A stretch of 64,000 bases of DNA from positions 780,501 through 844,500 of the forward strand of contig NZ_CP116902.1 of assembly GCF_028471905.1 (NCBI RefSeq), written 5' to 3'. The notes under the pieces were generated by a model. It did no database searches and had not been told where the DNA came from. It worked only from the letters and a program-made list of their open reading frames with translations. How positions within the stretch are numbered: position 1 is the first letter of the stretch; every line of letters begins with the position of its first letter. The DNA is from Aneurinibacillus uraniidurans. Lineage in GTDB: Bacteria; Bacillota; Bacilli; Aneurinibacillales; Aneurinibacillaceae. The position numbers were made by a program, and so were the translations under genes. Shown one piece after another: positions 55,062-62,724 of the stretch.

Positions 55062-56846
55062 ATGGAATTCAACCAACGAACTGTATTTTGCGGCACGCTC
55101 CGCAAATCTGATGTAGGCACAGAAGTTACACTGAACGGCTGGGTACAGAAGCGCCGCGACTTAGGCGGTGTTATTTTCATCGATCTGCGCGATCGTACAG
55201 GTCTTGTACAAGTTGTATTAAACCCGGAATTTAATGCATCCGCACACGAAATCGGCGACAAAGTACGTACTGAATATGTGATCAGTGTGAAAGGGAAAGT
55301 AGTTGAGCGTGATGCTGAGACTGTGAACCCGAACATGCTGACAGGGGAAATTGAAGTACAGGTTGATGAGATCGAAATCATCAACGCTGCGAAAACACCA
55401 CCGTTCTTTATTGAAGATGGTGTTGAAGTAGACGAGCAAGTACGTCTGAAATACCGTTATCTTGACCTGCGTCGTCCAGAGATGTACAAAACGCTGCAAA
55501 TGCGTCATAAAGTAACGAAGATTATCCGCGACTACCTCGACAGCCGTGAATTCCTTGAAGTGGAAACACCGATCCTGACGAAGAGTACACCAGAAGGTGC
55601 GCGTGATTATCTCGTACCGAGCCGTGTAAGCCCAGGCGAATTCTTCGCCCTGCCACAGTCACCACAGCTTTTCAAGCAGCTTCTTATGGTAGCTGGCTAT
55701 GAGCGTTATTTCCAAATTGCGCGTTGCTTCCGTGATGAAGACTTGCGTGCTGACCGTCAGCCAGAATTTACACAGGTCGATATTGAAACATCATTCCTTA
55801 ACATGGAAGAGCTTCTGTCCATGATGGAAGGCATGATGAAGATGGTTTGCAAGGAAGTGCTTGGTGTTGAAGTGGAAACACCATTCCAACGTTTGACTTA
55901 CGCGGATGCGATGAATCGTTATGGTTCAGACAAACCGGACCTGCGCTTTGGCATGGAGCTTGTTGACATTGGCGATATCGCAGAAGACTGCGGCTTCCAA
56001 GTATTCAGCAGCGTAATCAAAAAAGGCAATCAAGTAAAAGGTATTAACGTGAAAGGCTGCGCTCATTACTCACGTAAAGACGTAGATGAGCTGATGAAAT
56101 TTGCGGCTCGTTATGGTGCGAAAGGTCTTGCATGGATGGCGTTTAAAGACGATGAAATTAAAGGACCAATCGCAAAATTCTTCTCGGAAGAAGAAATCAG
56201 CCAAATCAAAGAACGTATGCAAGTAGAAGATAACGATCTGATTCTGTTTGTTGCCGACAAAGCGAAGGTTGTCGCAGACTCTCTTGGTGCGCTTCGTCTG
56301 AAGTTTGGTAAAGAGCTCGGTCTGATTGATGAGAGCAAATTTGCCTTCGCATGGGTTGTGGACTTCCCGCTGCTTGAATGGGATGAAGATGCGAAACGCT
56401 ACGTTGCCCTGCACCACCCATTCACACGTCCGCGTCCAGAAGATGTGGAGCTGTTCGACAGCGAGCCAGGTCAAATTCGTGCACAAGCGTACGACATGGT
56501 ACTCAACGGCTATGAAATCGGCGGCGGAAGCATGCGGATTTACAAACGTGATGTACAGGAAAAAATGTTCAAAGCACTTGGCTTCAGTCAAGAAGAAGCA
56601 CAAGAGCAGTTTGGCTTCTTGCTCGACGCATTCGAATACGGTACACCGCCACACGGTGGAATGGCATTCGGTCTCGACCGCATTGTAATGATTCTTGCTA
56701 ACCGCACAAGCCTGCGTGACACCATTGCCTTCCCGAAAACAGCAAGCGCACGCGATGTGATGACGGATGCACCGGCAACAGTTGATGTGAAGCAGCTCGA
56801 AGAACTTTCGATTCGTGTATCAATGCCGAAAAAAGAAACAAAATAA
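55062..56846 (+). CDS. aspS: Aspartyl-tRNA synthetase
   Basis: AspRS is a class II synthetase of the long bacterial type. The 594-residue product has an N-terminal OB fold ([22 protein letters not shown]), motif 1 ([26 protein letters not shown]) and motif 2 ([26 protein letters not shown]). The inserted GAD domain and motif 3 ([14 protein letters not shown]) follow. ATG 55062 is preferred over GTG 55047. It is the second gene of the T-box operon, so an Asp specifier would sense its own substrate tRNA. Confidence 0.98.
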   Translation: MEFNQRTVFCGTLRKSDVGTEVTLNGWVQKRRDLGGVIFIDLRDRTGLVQVVLNPEFNASAHEIGDKVRTEYVISVKGKVVERDAETVNPNMLTGEIEVQVDEIEIINAAKTPPFFIEDGVEVDEQVRLKYRYLDLRRPEMYKTLQMRHKVTKIIRDYLDSREFLEVETPILTKSTPEGARDYLVPSRVSPGEFFALPQSPQLFKQLLMVAGYERYFQIARCFRDEDLRADRQPEFTQVDIETSFLNMEELLSMMEGMMKMVCKEVLGVEVETPFQRLTYADAMNRYGSDKPDLRFGMELVDIGDIAEDCGFQVFSSVIKKGNQVKGINVKGCAHYSRKDVDELMKFAARYGAKGLAWMAFKDDEIKGPIAKFFSEEEISQIKERMQVEDNDLILFVADKAKVVADSLGALRLKFGKELGLIDESKFAFAWVVDFPLLEWDEDAKRYVALHHPFTRPRPEDVELFDSEPGQIRAQAYDMVLNGYEIGGGSMRIYKRDVQEKMFKALGFSQEEAQEQFGFLLDAFEYGTPPHGGMAFGLDRIVMILANRTSLRDTIAFPKTASARDVMTDAPATVDVKQLEELSIRVSMPKKETK

Positions 56847-56867
56847 AAATTGGGTCAAAGCTACCGC

Positions 56868-56896
56868 TTGAAATCGCTTTCTTTTTTGTGTAAGAT
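56868..56896 (+). promoter_or_regulatory. Promoter of 6S RNA
   Basis: TTGAAA (56868-56873) and TAAGAT (56891-56896) with a 17-base spacer start right after the aspS stop and precede the structured RNA. Confidence 0.75.
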
Positions 56897-56902
56897 AGAA
56901 AC

Positions 56903-57105
56903 ACAAACAGCATAGAGCCCTACAATGTACGTGAATACCCGATTGTTTTGTACCAACAGATTTTTTACGGGAGATCGGAATCTTGATAAGGAACAGATGC
57001 CGCCACCACGTAGCGGACCTGCAAGCTATCGAGTAGATTGCCCACCTGCGCAAGCAGGTTCAAAACACCGGCGCACGGCATTTTGGGGTTCTTTGCTTGC
57101 GTAGC
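56903..57105 (+). ncRNA. ssrS: 6S RNA (bsrA-type)
   Basis: 6S RNA binds sigma-A RNA polymerase as an open-promoter mimic. This non-coding stretch between aspS and tcdA is where B. subtilis bsrA lies. The ends can pair over a long range: the segment around GAGCCCTACAATGTACGTG (near 56913-56935) with the segment around GCACGGCATTTTGGGGTTC (near 57073-57092). A second stem forms from GATTGTTTTG with CAAAACACC, leaving central bulges and an apical arm, as expected for 6S RNA. The length near 200 bases fits. The ends are approximate. Confidence 0.8.
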
Positions 57106-57118
57106 AATTGAACGTTAG

Positions 57119-57152
57119 GCCCGCAGACAATCTTTGTCATGCGGGCTTTTTT
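57119..57152 (+). terminator. Intrinsic terminator of 6S RNA
   Basis: A seven-bp stem GCCCGCA/TGCGGGC is extended by a GACAA/TTGTC pair and followed by six T residues. It ends 30 bases before tcdA. Confidence 0.9.
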
Positions 57153-57182
57153 ATGTAAATACTTGATTATAAGGAGAATGAC

Positions 57183-57950
57183 ATGCTGCATCAATTTTCA
57201 CGAACAGAACTTGTCGTCGGACGTGAGGGACTTGAGATGTTTAAGAACAGCACAGTTGCTGTGCTGGGAGCAGGTGGAGTCGGCTCGTTTACGATGGAGT
57301 CACTCGCTCGCACAGGAATTGGCAAACTGATTTTAGTTGATAAAGACGACGTAGATATTACGAACTGTAACCGCCAGCTTCCGGCTACGTTAGAAACCGT
57401 CGGCCAGGAAAAGGTTGAGGTTATGAAGCAGCGTATTGCAGCGATTAATCCGGAATGCGAAGTTGTGACGCTTAAAATGTTTTATAATGAAGAGACGTAT
57501 GAACAGCTGTTTGCACATAAGATTGACTATGTGGCAGATGCAATCGATACGGTATCGGCTAAGCTGCATTTGATCTTGCAGTGCCGTGAGCGTAACATTC
57601 CGCTTATTAGCAGCATGGGAGCGGCGAATAAGCTTGATCCAACCAAGTTTCAGGTAGCGGATCTATTTGATACATCCTATGACCCAATTGCCAAGGTACT
57701 GCGCCGTGAGCTGCGGAAGAAGGGTATTAAGAAAGGTGTTAAAGTGGTGTATTCAACCGAAGCACCGATTTTGCAACGAGAAGATGTACTGGAGCAGGTT
57801 GTACAAAATCCAGATTCCCCGATTCGTAAAGCAACTCGTCCACCGGCAAGCGTAGCATTTGTACCGTCTGTTGCGGGATTGATCATGACAAGCGTGATTA
57901 TCCGCGATATGATGGATAAAGCAGGAATTGAAGTGCATCGCGCCGATTAG
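57183..57950 (+). CDS. tcdA: tRNA threonylcarbamoyladenosine dehydratase
   Basis: TcdA (CsdL, YrvM) converts t6A37 of tRNA to its cyclic form. It belongs to the E1/ThiF family. The 255-residue product has the nucleotide-binding loop VAVLGAGGVGSFTMESLARTGIG, the NCNRQLPATLETVGQEKVEVM motif and the conserved YSTEAPI segment. It follows the 6S RNA gene, as yrvM does in B. subtilis. Confidence 0.94.
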   Translation: MLHQFSRTELVVGREGLEMFKNSTVAVLGAGGVGSFTMESLARTGIGKLILVDKDDVDITNCNRQLPATLETVGQEKVEVMKQRIAAINPECEVVTLKMFYNEETYEQLFAHKIDYVADAIDTVSAKLHLILQCRERNIPLISSMGAANKLDPTKFQVADLFDTSYDPIAKVLRRELRKKGIKKGVKVVYSTEAPILQREDVLEQVVQNPDSPIRKATRPPASVAFVPSVAGLIMTSVIIRDMMDKAGIEVHRAD

Positions 57951-57979
57951 AACGTGACAGGGTAAGGAGTGAAGGAACT

Positions 57980-59320
57980 GTGGACTTGTTCTCATATGCC
58001 CATGAAGAAGAAAAGGAACACGGAAACAGTCGGCATCAACCACTAGCAGACCGGATGCGACCGCGTACACTTGATGAGTTTGCTGGACAAGCACATATCC
58101 TGGGAGAAGGAAAACTCCTGCGCCGGGCGATTGAAGCCGATCAGGTGTCATCGCTTATTTTTTACGGGCCACCTGGTACGGGCAAGACGACATTAGCTCG
58201 AATCATTGCACGCACGACAAAAACCTATTTTACCGACCTGAATGCGGTGACTGCTGGGGTTGCGGACATTCGTCGTGTTGTTGAGGAAGCGAAGCAGCGG
58301 CGTGATATGTATGAGCAGGGCACGACGTTGTTTGTGGATGAGATTCATCGCTTTAATAAGGGGCAGCAGGATGCGCTGCTTCCGTATGTGGAAGATGGTA
58401 CAATTCGGTTGATCGGAGCGACAACGGAAAATCCGTTTTTTGAAGTGAATGCAGCGCTTCTGTCGCGTTCGCAGTTGTTTAGTTTACAGGCGCTAACGGA
58501 GGAAGACTTAAGCGGGGTTATTGACCGGGTACTGGCTGATCAAGAGCGCGGCTATGGAGAATTGTCGGTACAGCTTGATGCGGATGCGCGTAACCACTTG
58601 ATTCATTATGCGGAAGGCGACAGTCGCCGCCTGCTTAATGCGTTGGAGCTTGCCGTGGCAACGACACCGCGCGATAAAAATGGTGGCATTCGGATTACCC
58701 TGGATGTGGCGGTCGATTCCATTCAGCGTCGTGCGGTCCGGTATGATAAAACGGGAGATAACCATTACGATACGATTTCAGCGTATATTAAGTCGATTCG
58801 GGGCTCAGACCCGGACGGCGCAGTATACTGGCTGGCTCGTATGATTGATGCTGGGGAAGATCCGCGTTTTATCGCTCGTCGTCTGGTGATTGCGGCGTCC
58901 GAAGATGTTGGCAATGGAGATCCGCGGGCGTTGCAGGTGGCCATTGCTGCCTTTCAGGCGGTTGAGCTGGTTGGAATGCCGGAAGGACGTATTCCGCTCG
59001 CGCAGGCGACGACATATCTGGCGTCCGCACCGAAAAGCAATGCGTCGTATATGGCAATCAATGATGCATTACACACCGTACGGCAGAGTGGACATGGCTC
59101 GGTTCCACTGCACTTGCGTGATTCGCATTATAAGGGAGCCGAGAAACTGGGGCACGGAAAAGAGTACGTATATCCACATGATTATCCGAACGCATATGTA
59201 CCGCAGCAGTATTTGCCGGATGGAGTACGGGCAGACTTTTATAAACCGAAAGAAATTGGGTACGAACGGCATATGAAACAGTACTTACAGACGATTCGTT
59301 CGAATACGAAAAAACCATAG
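57980..59320 (+). CDS. rarA: Replication-associated recombination ATPase RarA (MgsA)
   Basis: RarA is an AAA+ protein acting at stalled replication forks. The 446-residue protein has RPRTLDEFAGQAHILGEGKLLRRA, Walker A GPPGTGKTTLARIIA, Walker B TLFVDEIHRFNKGQQDALLPYVEDG, sensor IGATTENPFFEVNAALLSRSQ and a C-terminal tetramerisation domain. The GTG start at 57980 has AAGGAGTG 8 bases away. Confidence 0.95.
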   Translation: MDLFSYAHEEEKEHGNSRHQPLADRMRPRTLDEFAGQAHILGEGKLLRRAIEADQVSSLIFYGPPGTGKTTLARIIARTTKTYFTDLNAVTAGVADIRRVVEEAKQRRDMYEQGTTLFVDEIHRFNKGQQDALLPYVEDGTIRLIGATTENPFFEVNAALLSRSQLFSLQALTEEDLSGVIDRVLADQERGYGELSVQLDADARNHLIHYAEGDSRRLLNALELAVATTPRDKNGGIRITLDVAVDSIQRRAVRYDKTGDNHYDTISAYIKSIRGSDPDGAVYWLARMIDAGEDPRFIARRLVIAASEDVGNGDPRALQVAIAAFQAVELVGMPEGRIPLAQATTYLASAPKSNASYMAINDALHTVRQSGHGSVPLHLRDSHYKGAEKLGHGKEYVYPHDYPNAYVPQQYLPDGVRADFYKPKEIGYERHMKQYLQTIRSNTKKP

Positions 59321-59334
59321 AAGAGGGGATGTAC

Positions 59335-59754
59335 TTGAAGATTTCAACTAAAGGCCGCTACGGTCTGACGATTATGATGGAACTAGCCCGCCGTTATGGG
59401 GAGGGTCAGATGTCGCTTAAATCAATCGCCCAGAAGCATGATTTATCTGAGCATTATCTTGAGCAACTTGTTGCACCGCTGCGCAATGCCGGGCTTGTGA
59501 AAAGCATTCGTGGTGCGTATGGTGGATATATTTTGGCGCGTGTTCCAGAGGAGATTACGGCTGGAGATGTGATTCGGGTGCTTGAAGGTCCGATTAGTCC
59601 GGTTGAATTTGAGGAAGAGGAAGATCCAGCAAAGCGTGATTTATGGATGCGTATCCGGGATAGCATCAGCGAAGTGCTGGATACGACTACACTGCAAGAT
59701 TTGATTTCGTTCAAAGGGGACGACAATCTCGATTCGTACATGTTTTATATTTAA
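59335..59754 (+). CDS. cymR: Cysteine metabolism repressor CymR (Rrf2 family)
   Basis: CymR represses cysteine and sulfur uptake genes when bound to CysK. The 139-residue product is almost colinear with B. subtilis CymR: MKISTKGRYGLTIMMELA, a winged helix (LKSIAQKHDLSEHYLEQLV), IRGAYGGYILARVPEEITAGD and the C-terminal YMFYI. No Fe-S cysteine ligands are present, as in CymR and unlike IscR. TTG 59335 is chosen because the family begins MKIS and AGAGGGGA ends at 59329; the upstream ATG 59329 would add two residues. Confidence 0.95.
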   Translation: MKISTKGRYGLTIMMELARRYGEGQMSLKSIAQKHDLSEHYLEQLVAPLRNAGLVKSIRGAYGGYILARVPEEITAGDVIRVLEGPISPVEFEEEEDPAKRDLWMRIRDSISEVLDTTTLQDLISFKGDDNLDSYMFYI

Positions 59755-59768
59755 AAGGAGCAGGATGT

Positions 59769-60899
59769 ATGGACATGATCTATCTCGACCATGCGGCTAC
59801 GACTCCGCTACATCCAGACGTTATCGAAGCGATGCTGCCACACTATCAGGAGTTGTACGGCAATCCATCAAGTATGCATCGGTTTGGCCAACAGGCACGC
59901 TTCGTGCTGGATGAGTCGCGCATGGCGATAGCGCGCAGTTTGAATGCTGCGCCAGCTGAAATTATTTTCACAGCAGGTGGCACGGAAGCAGACAATACGG
60001 CGATTTTTGGTGTAGCTGCAGCACAGGCAGAAAAAGGGAAGCATATTATTACAAGTGCGATTGAGCATCACGCGGTGCTGCATGCATGTGAGCGGCTTGC
60101 CCAGCTTGGGTATGAGATTACATATGTGCCAGTGGACTCATATGGTCGGGTTGCAGTCGCGGATGTAGCCGCGGCTATTCGTCCGGATACGATTCTGATT
60201 ACGATCATGTATGGGAACAATGAAGTGGGCACGCTTCAGCCGATTGAGGAGATTGGACAGCTGGCACGGGAGCATGGGGTATATTTTCATACGGATGCCG
60301 TGCAGGCTTTTGGTATTGAAGCCATCGATGTACGTGCCCTGCCGATTGATCTGCTTTCGGTAGCGGCACATAAAATTAACGGACCGAAAGGCATCGGCAT
60401 GCTTTACGTGAACCGGAATGTAAAGATTGAGCCTCATCTATACGGAGGAAATCAGGAGAAGAAGCGCCGCGCTGGAACGGAGAATGTGCCAGGCATTGCT
60501 GGGTTTGCTCGTGCAACTCAATTGGCAATGGAGATGCGGGATAAGCGTCGTGCTGAATATGAAGCGTACCGTCGCGCAATGCTTGCGATCTGGGACGGGG
60601 CTGGTATTACGTACGTGGTGAACGGACATGCAGAAGCATACATGCCGCATATTTTGAATGTAAGCTTTCTCGGGATGAACACGGAAACAATGCTCATGAA
60701 TCTTGATCTTATGGGGATTGCAGCGGCCAGTGGTTCGGCCTGCACATCCGGTTCGCTGGAAATTTCTCATGTGCTGCGTGCGATGAACTTGCCAGAAGAG
60801 CGCCTGACATCAGCGATTCGCTTTAGTTTTGGCTATGGCAATACGGTGGAGCAAGTAGAAGAAGCGGCCCGCCGCATCGTACGTATTATACAAAAATAA
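59769..60899 (+). CDS. iscS: Cysteine desulfurase (IscS/NifS-like, YrvO)
   Basis: This PLP enzyme mobilises sulfur from cysteine for Fe-S clusters and thiolated tRNA. The 376-residue product has MIYLDHAATTPLHPDVIEAM, a PLP-Lys site SVAAHKINGPKGIG, and the active Cys in SGSACTSGSLEISHVL. It lies 14 bases after cymR. In B. subtilis the partner mnmA follows, but here the next genes are TPR and PRC-barrel proteins. Confidence 0.96.
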   Translation: MDMIYLDHAATTPLHPDVIEAMLPHYQELYGNPSSMHRFGQQARFVLDESRMAIARSLNAAPAEIIFTAGGTEADNTAIFGVAAAQAEKGKHIITSAIEHHAVLHACERLAQLGYEITYVPVDSYGRVAVADVAAAIRPDTILITIMYGNNEVGTLQPIEEIGQLAREHGVYFHTDAVQAFGIEAIDVRALPIDLLSVAAHKINGPKGIGMLYVNRNVKIEPHLYGGNQEKKRRAGTENVPGIAGFARATQLAMEMRDKRRAEYEAYRRAMLAIWDGAGITYVVNGHAEAYMPHILNVSFLGMNTETMLMNLDLMGIAAASGSACTSGSLEISHVLRAMNLPEERLTSAIRFSFGYGNTVEQVEEAARRIVRIIQK

Positions 60900-60912
60900 A
60901 GCATGTAAATTC

Positions 60913-60943
60913 ACGCCGCATTCACTCATGAAGCGGCGTTTTC
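60913..60943 (+). terminator. Intrinsic terminator after iscS
   Basis: The CGCCGC/GCGGCG stem, extended inward by TTCA/TGAA, is followed by TTTTC. A TGCTATGAT extended -10 lies just after it at 60944-60952 for the next gene. Confidence 0.78.
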
Positions 60944-60992
60944 TGCTATGATTTAGACATACAGGCAAGAGGATAAAAAGGAGGCAGCAAAC

Positions 60993-61658
60993 GTGAATAA
61001 AACGGCAGAAGACTACAATGATCTTGGATTGCAGGAGCTGACACAAGGACACTTTGAAGAAGCGCTCTCGCTGTTCGAGAAAGCGATTCAGACAGACGGA
61101 AGCTATGCGCATCCATACTGCAACATTGGCAACATTCTTGCGGCGACCGGGCATGAAGATGATGCGGTGCGCTGGTTTACCCGTGCCATTGAACTAAACC
61201 CGCAGCTGGAGTTGGCTTATTATGGTCTGGGTAATTCGTATTTTAATATCGGCAATTATGAATCGGCACGCGTATCGTTTGAGAAGGCAAAAGAAAAAGG
61301 CATGGCTCATCATGACCTTGACTTTATGATTGCGATGTCATACATGCAGGGCGAACAACTGGAAAAAGCAATTGTGTCATTTGAAGCATGCCTTGCTGTA
61401 CAGCCAGACGATGCGGAGGCATACTTCAATAAAGGGATGTCGTATGCCCGTCTTGGTCGCATTGAGGAGGCGAAGCAGGATTTCCTTAAGACAATTGAGC
61501 TGGCACCGGAACATGACGATGCACTGTACAATCTTGGGGTAGCGTATGCATTTCTTGACAACGCAGAGGAGTCGAAGCTGCAGTTTGAGAAGGCGCTTGC
61601 GGTTAATCCGAATCATATTTTGGCCCAGAATGCGCTTGATGAATTAAATAAGCAGTAG
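60993..61658 (+). CDS. TPR-repeat protein (YrrB-like)
   Basis: The 221-residue protein consists of about six tetratricopeptide repeats, such as GHFEEALSLFEKAIQTDGSYAH and GHEDDAVRWFTRAIELNPQLEL. No membrane segment is visible. TPR proteins are protein-interaction scaffolds. YrrB occupies the same position in B. subtilis, where it was proposed to act in tRNA-thiolation or recombination complexes. GTG 60993 is supported by AAAGGAGG at 60977-60984. Confidence 0.85.
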   Translation: MNKTAEDYNDLGLQELTQGHFEEALSLFEKAIQTDGSYAHPYCNIGNILAATGHEDDAVRWFTRAIELNPQLELAYYGLGNSYFNIGNYESARVSFEKAKEKGMAHHDLDFMIAMSYMQGEQLEKAIVSFEACLAVQPDDAEAYFNKGMSYARLGRIEEAKQDFLKTIELAPEHDDALYNLGVAYAFLDNAEESKLQFEKALAVNPNHILAQNALDELNKQ

Positions 61659-61730
61659 CATTGGAAGATGTGTCCGGGCATAGCCTGCCCATGTTGCTCC
61701 ATACTACAAGTACGGAAGGAGATGATCGTC

Positions 61731-62279
61731 ATGCAGCGTGCACGCGACATCATTGGACTTCCTGTTATTGAATGGGAGACGGGCAAAGAGGCGGGCTCTG
61801 TTCAGGATCTTCTGTTTAATAAACAGTGGCAGTATAAGGGGCTTTTACTGGAAGAAAAAAATTTTTTTCATAAGGGAAGCTATGTTCCGGCTTCCGCTGT
61901 TCTTTCGTTTGGCCCTGATTGCATCATGATTCGCGCAGATGCGATCACATCATTTGATTCTTCCTCCATGTGGCAGACGCTTCGCACGGGACGGGCACCG
62001 CTGAAAGGCAAGTCGGTTGTGACCGTGCATGGACGTCATCTTGGATTTGTGGCGGACGTTTATCTTGAGCCGCATGCGGGCAAAATAGTAGGGTACGAGC
62101 TTTCGGACGGTATTTTGTCCGATATGCTGGATGGCCGCAGGGTGATTCGGGACACACAGCGTATCACGCTAGGGAAAAACGCTGTTGTTGTAGAGGATAT
62201 AACAGACAGTGTTCCCTTACATTTGGGAGGATTCAAGTATGATGACGTGCATCAACTGCCAATCGAAAGACATCGGTAA
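61731..62279 (+). CDS. PRC-barrel domain protein (YrrD-like)
   Basis: The 182-residue protein has two PRC-barrel domains: ARDIIGLPVIEWETGKEAGSVQDLLFN and KSVVTVHGRHLGFVADVYLEPHAGKIVGYEL. PRC barrels bind proteins or act in RNA processing and photosynthetic complexes; the function of YrrD is unknown. ATG 61731 is chosen over 61668 because of the GGAAGGAGAT ribosome site. Its 3' end overlaps the next gene by 41 bases. Confidence 0.83.
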   Translation: MQRARDIIGLPVIEWETGKEAGSVQDLLFNKQWQYKGLLLEEKNFFHKGSYVPASAVLSFGPDCIMIRADAITSFDSSSMWQTLRTGRAPLKGKSVVTVHGRHLGFVADVYLEPHAGKIVGYELSDGILSDMLDGRRVIRDTQRITLGKNAVVVEDITDSVPLHLGGFKYDDVHQLPIERHR

Positions 62280-62442
62280 GATCGGGACGAATCAGTATTA
62301 CTGCTGGAACTGCTGTATTGAGTTCACGCTAGCAGGCAGCAAGGTATCGTCGGTATTCCAAGTGGAAGAAGATGGAAGCCTGCATTCGCTGAATGATCTG
62401 TTTTGTGATGATTGCCCGCCGCCATTTGAAACGAACCTGTAA
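62239..62442 (+). CDS. Small zinc-ribbon protein of unknown function
   Basis: The 67-residue protein has CINCQ and CWNCC motifs 16 residues apart, forming a probable Cys4 zinc ribbon, and ends with a CDDCPP motif. GGGAGGA precedes ATG 62239 (ATG 62242 is an alternative). It overlaps yrrD and is followed by another small gene with an AAGGAG site, so translation is likely coupled. I do not recognise a family. Confidence 0.6.
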   Translation: MMTCINCQSKDIGKIGTNQYYCWNCCIEFTLAGSKVSSVFQVEEDGSLHSLNDLFCDDCPPPFETNL

Positions 62443-62454
62443 GGAGTGAGTGCC

Positions 62455-62658
62455 GTGGGTCGTTCTTTATGGATCGGAGTTGCGCTACTTGCTGTAGCAA
62501 TAGGTATAATGCGCCGGAAGCGGCGCAGTCGGGCATGGCAGATGCTTGGCTATGGCCGACGTCTCATGCGCGGTATGGATGTATCTGGTATAACGAGAAT
62601 GTCGTCGCGTTATTTGAAGCGAGCGGGTCGTCGTGCGATTCGTGCGATGGCACGGTAG
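62455..62658 (+). CDS. Small basic single-span membrane protein
   Basis: The 67-residue product has a hydrophobic N-terminal helix (RSLWIGVALLAVAIGIM) followed by a strongly basic tail with many Arg (MRRKRRSRAWQML, RAGRRAIRAMAR). GTG 62455 is chosen because AAGGAG (62441-62446) is 8 bases upstream; GTG 62446 is too close. It may belong to the YrzQ/YrzR-type short proteins of this region, but I cannot confirm this. A terminator follows. Confidence 0.55.
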   Translation: MGRSLWIGVALLAVAIGIMRRKRRSRAWQMLGYGRRLMRGMDVSGITRMSSRYLKRAGRRAIRAMAR

Positions 62659-62674
62659 AACGGTAGAACACAAG

Positions 62675-62721
62675 AAGAAGCTGTCCTAAAAGCCAAAGCA
62701 TGGCGAATGGGACAGCTTCTT
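62675..62721. terminator. Bidirectional terminator between the small genes and the second chemoreceptor
   Basis: AAGAAGCTGTCC (62675-62686) pairs with GGACAGCTTCTT (62710-62721). It has a 23-base loop and T-rich flanks on the plus strand; on the minus strand the flank is weaker. Confidence 0.72.
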
Positions 62722-62724
62722 TTG

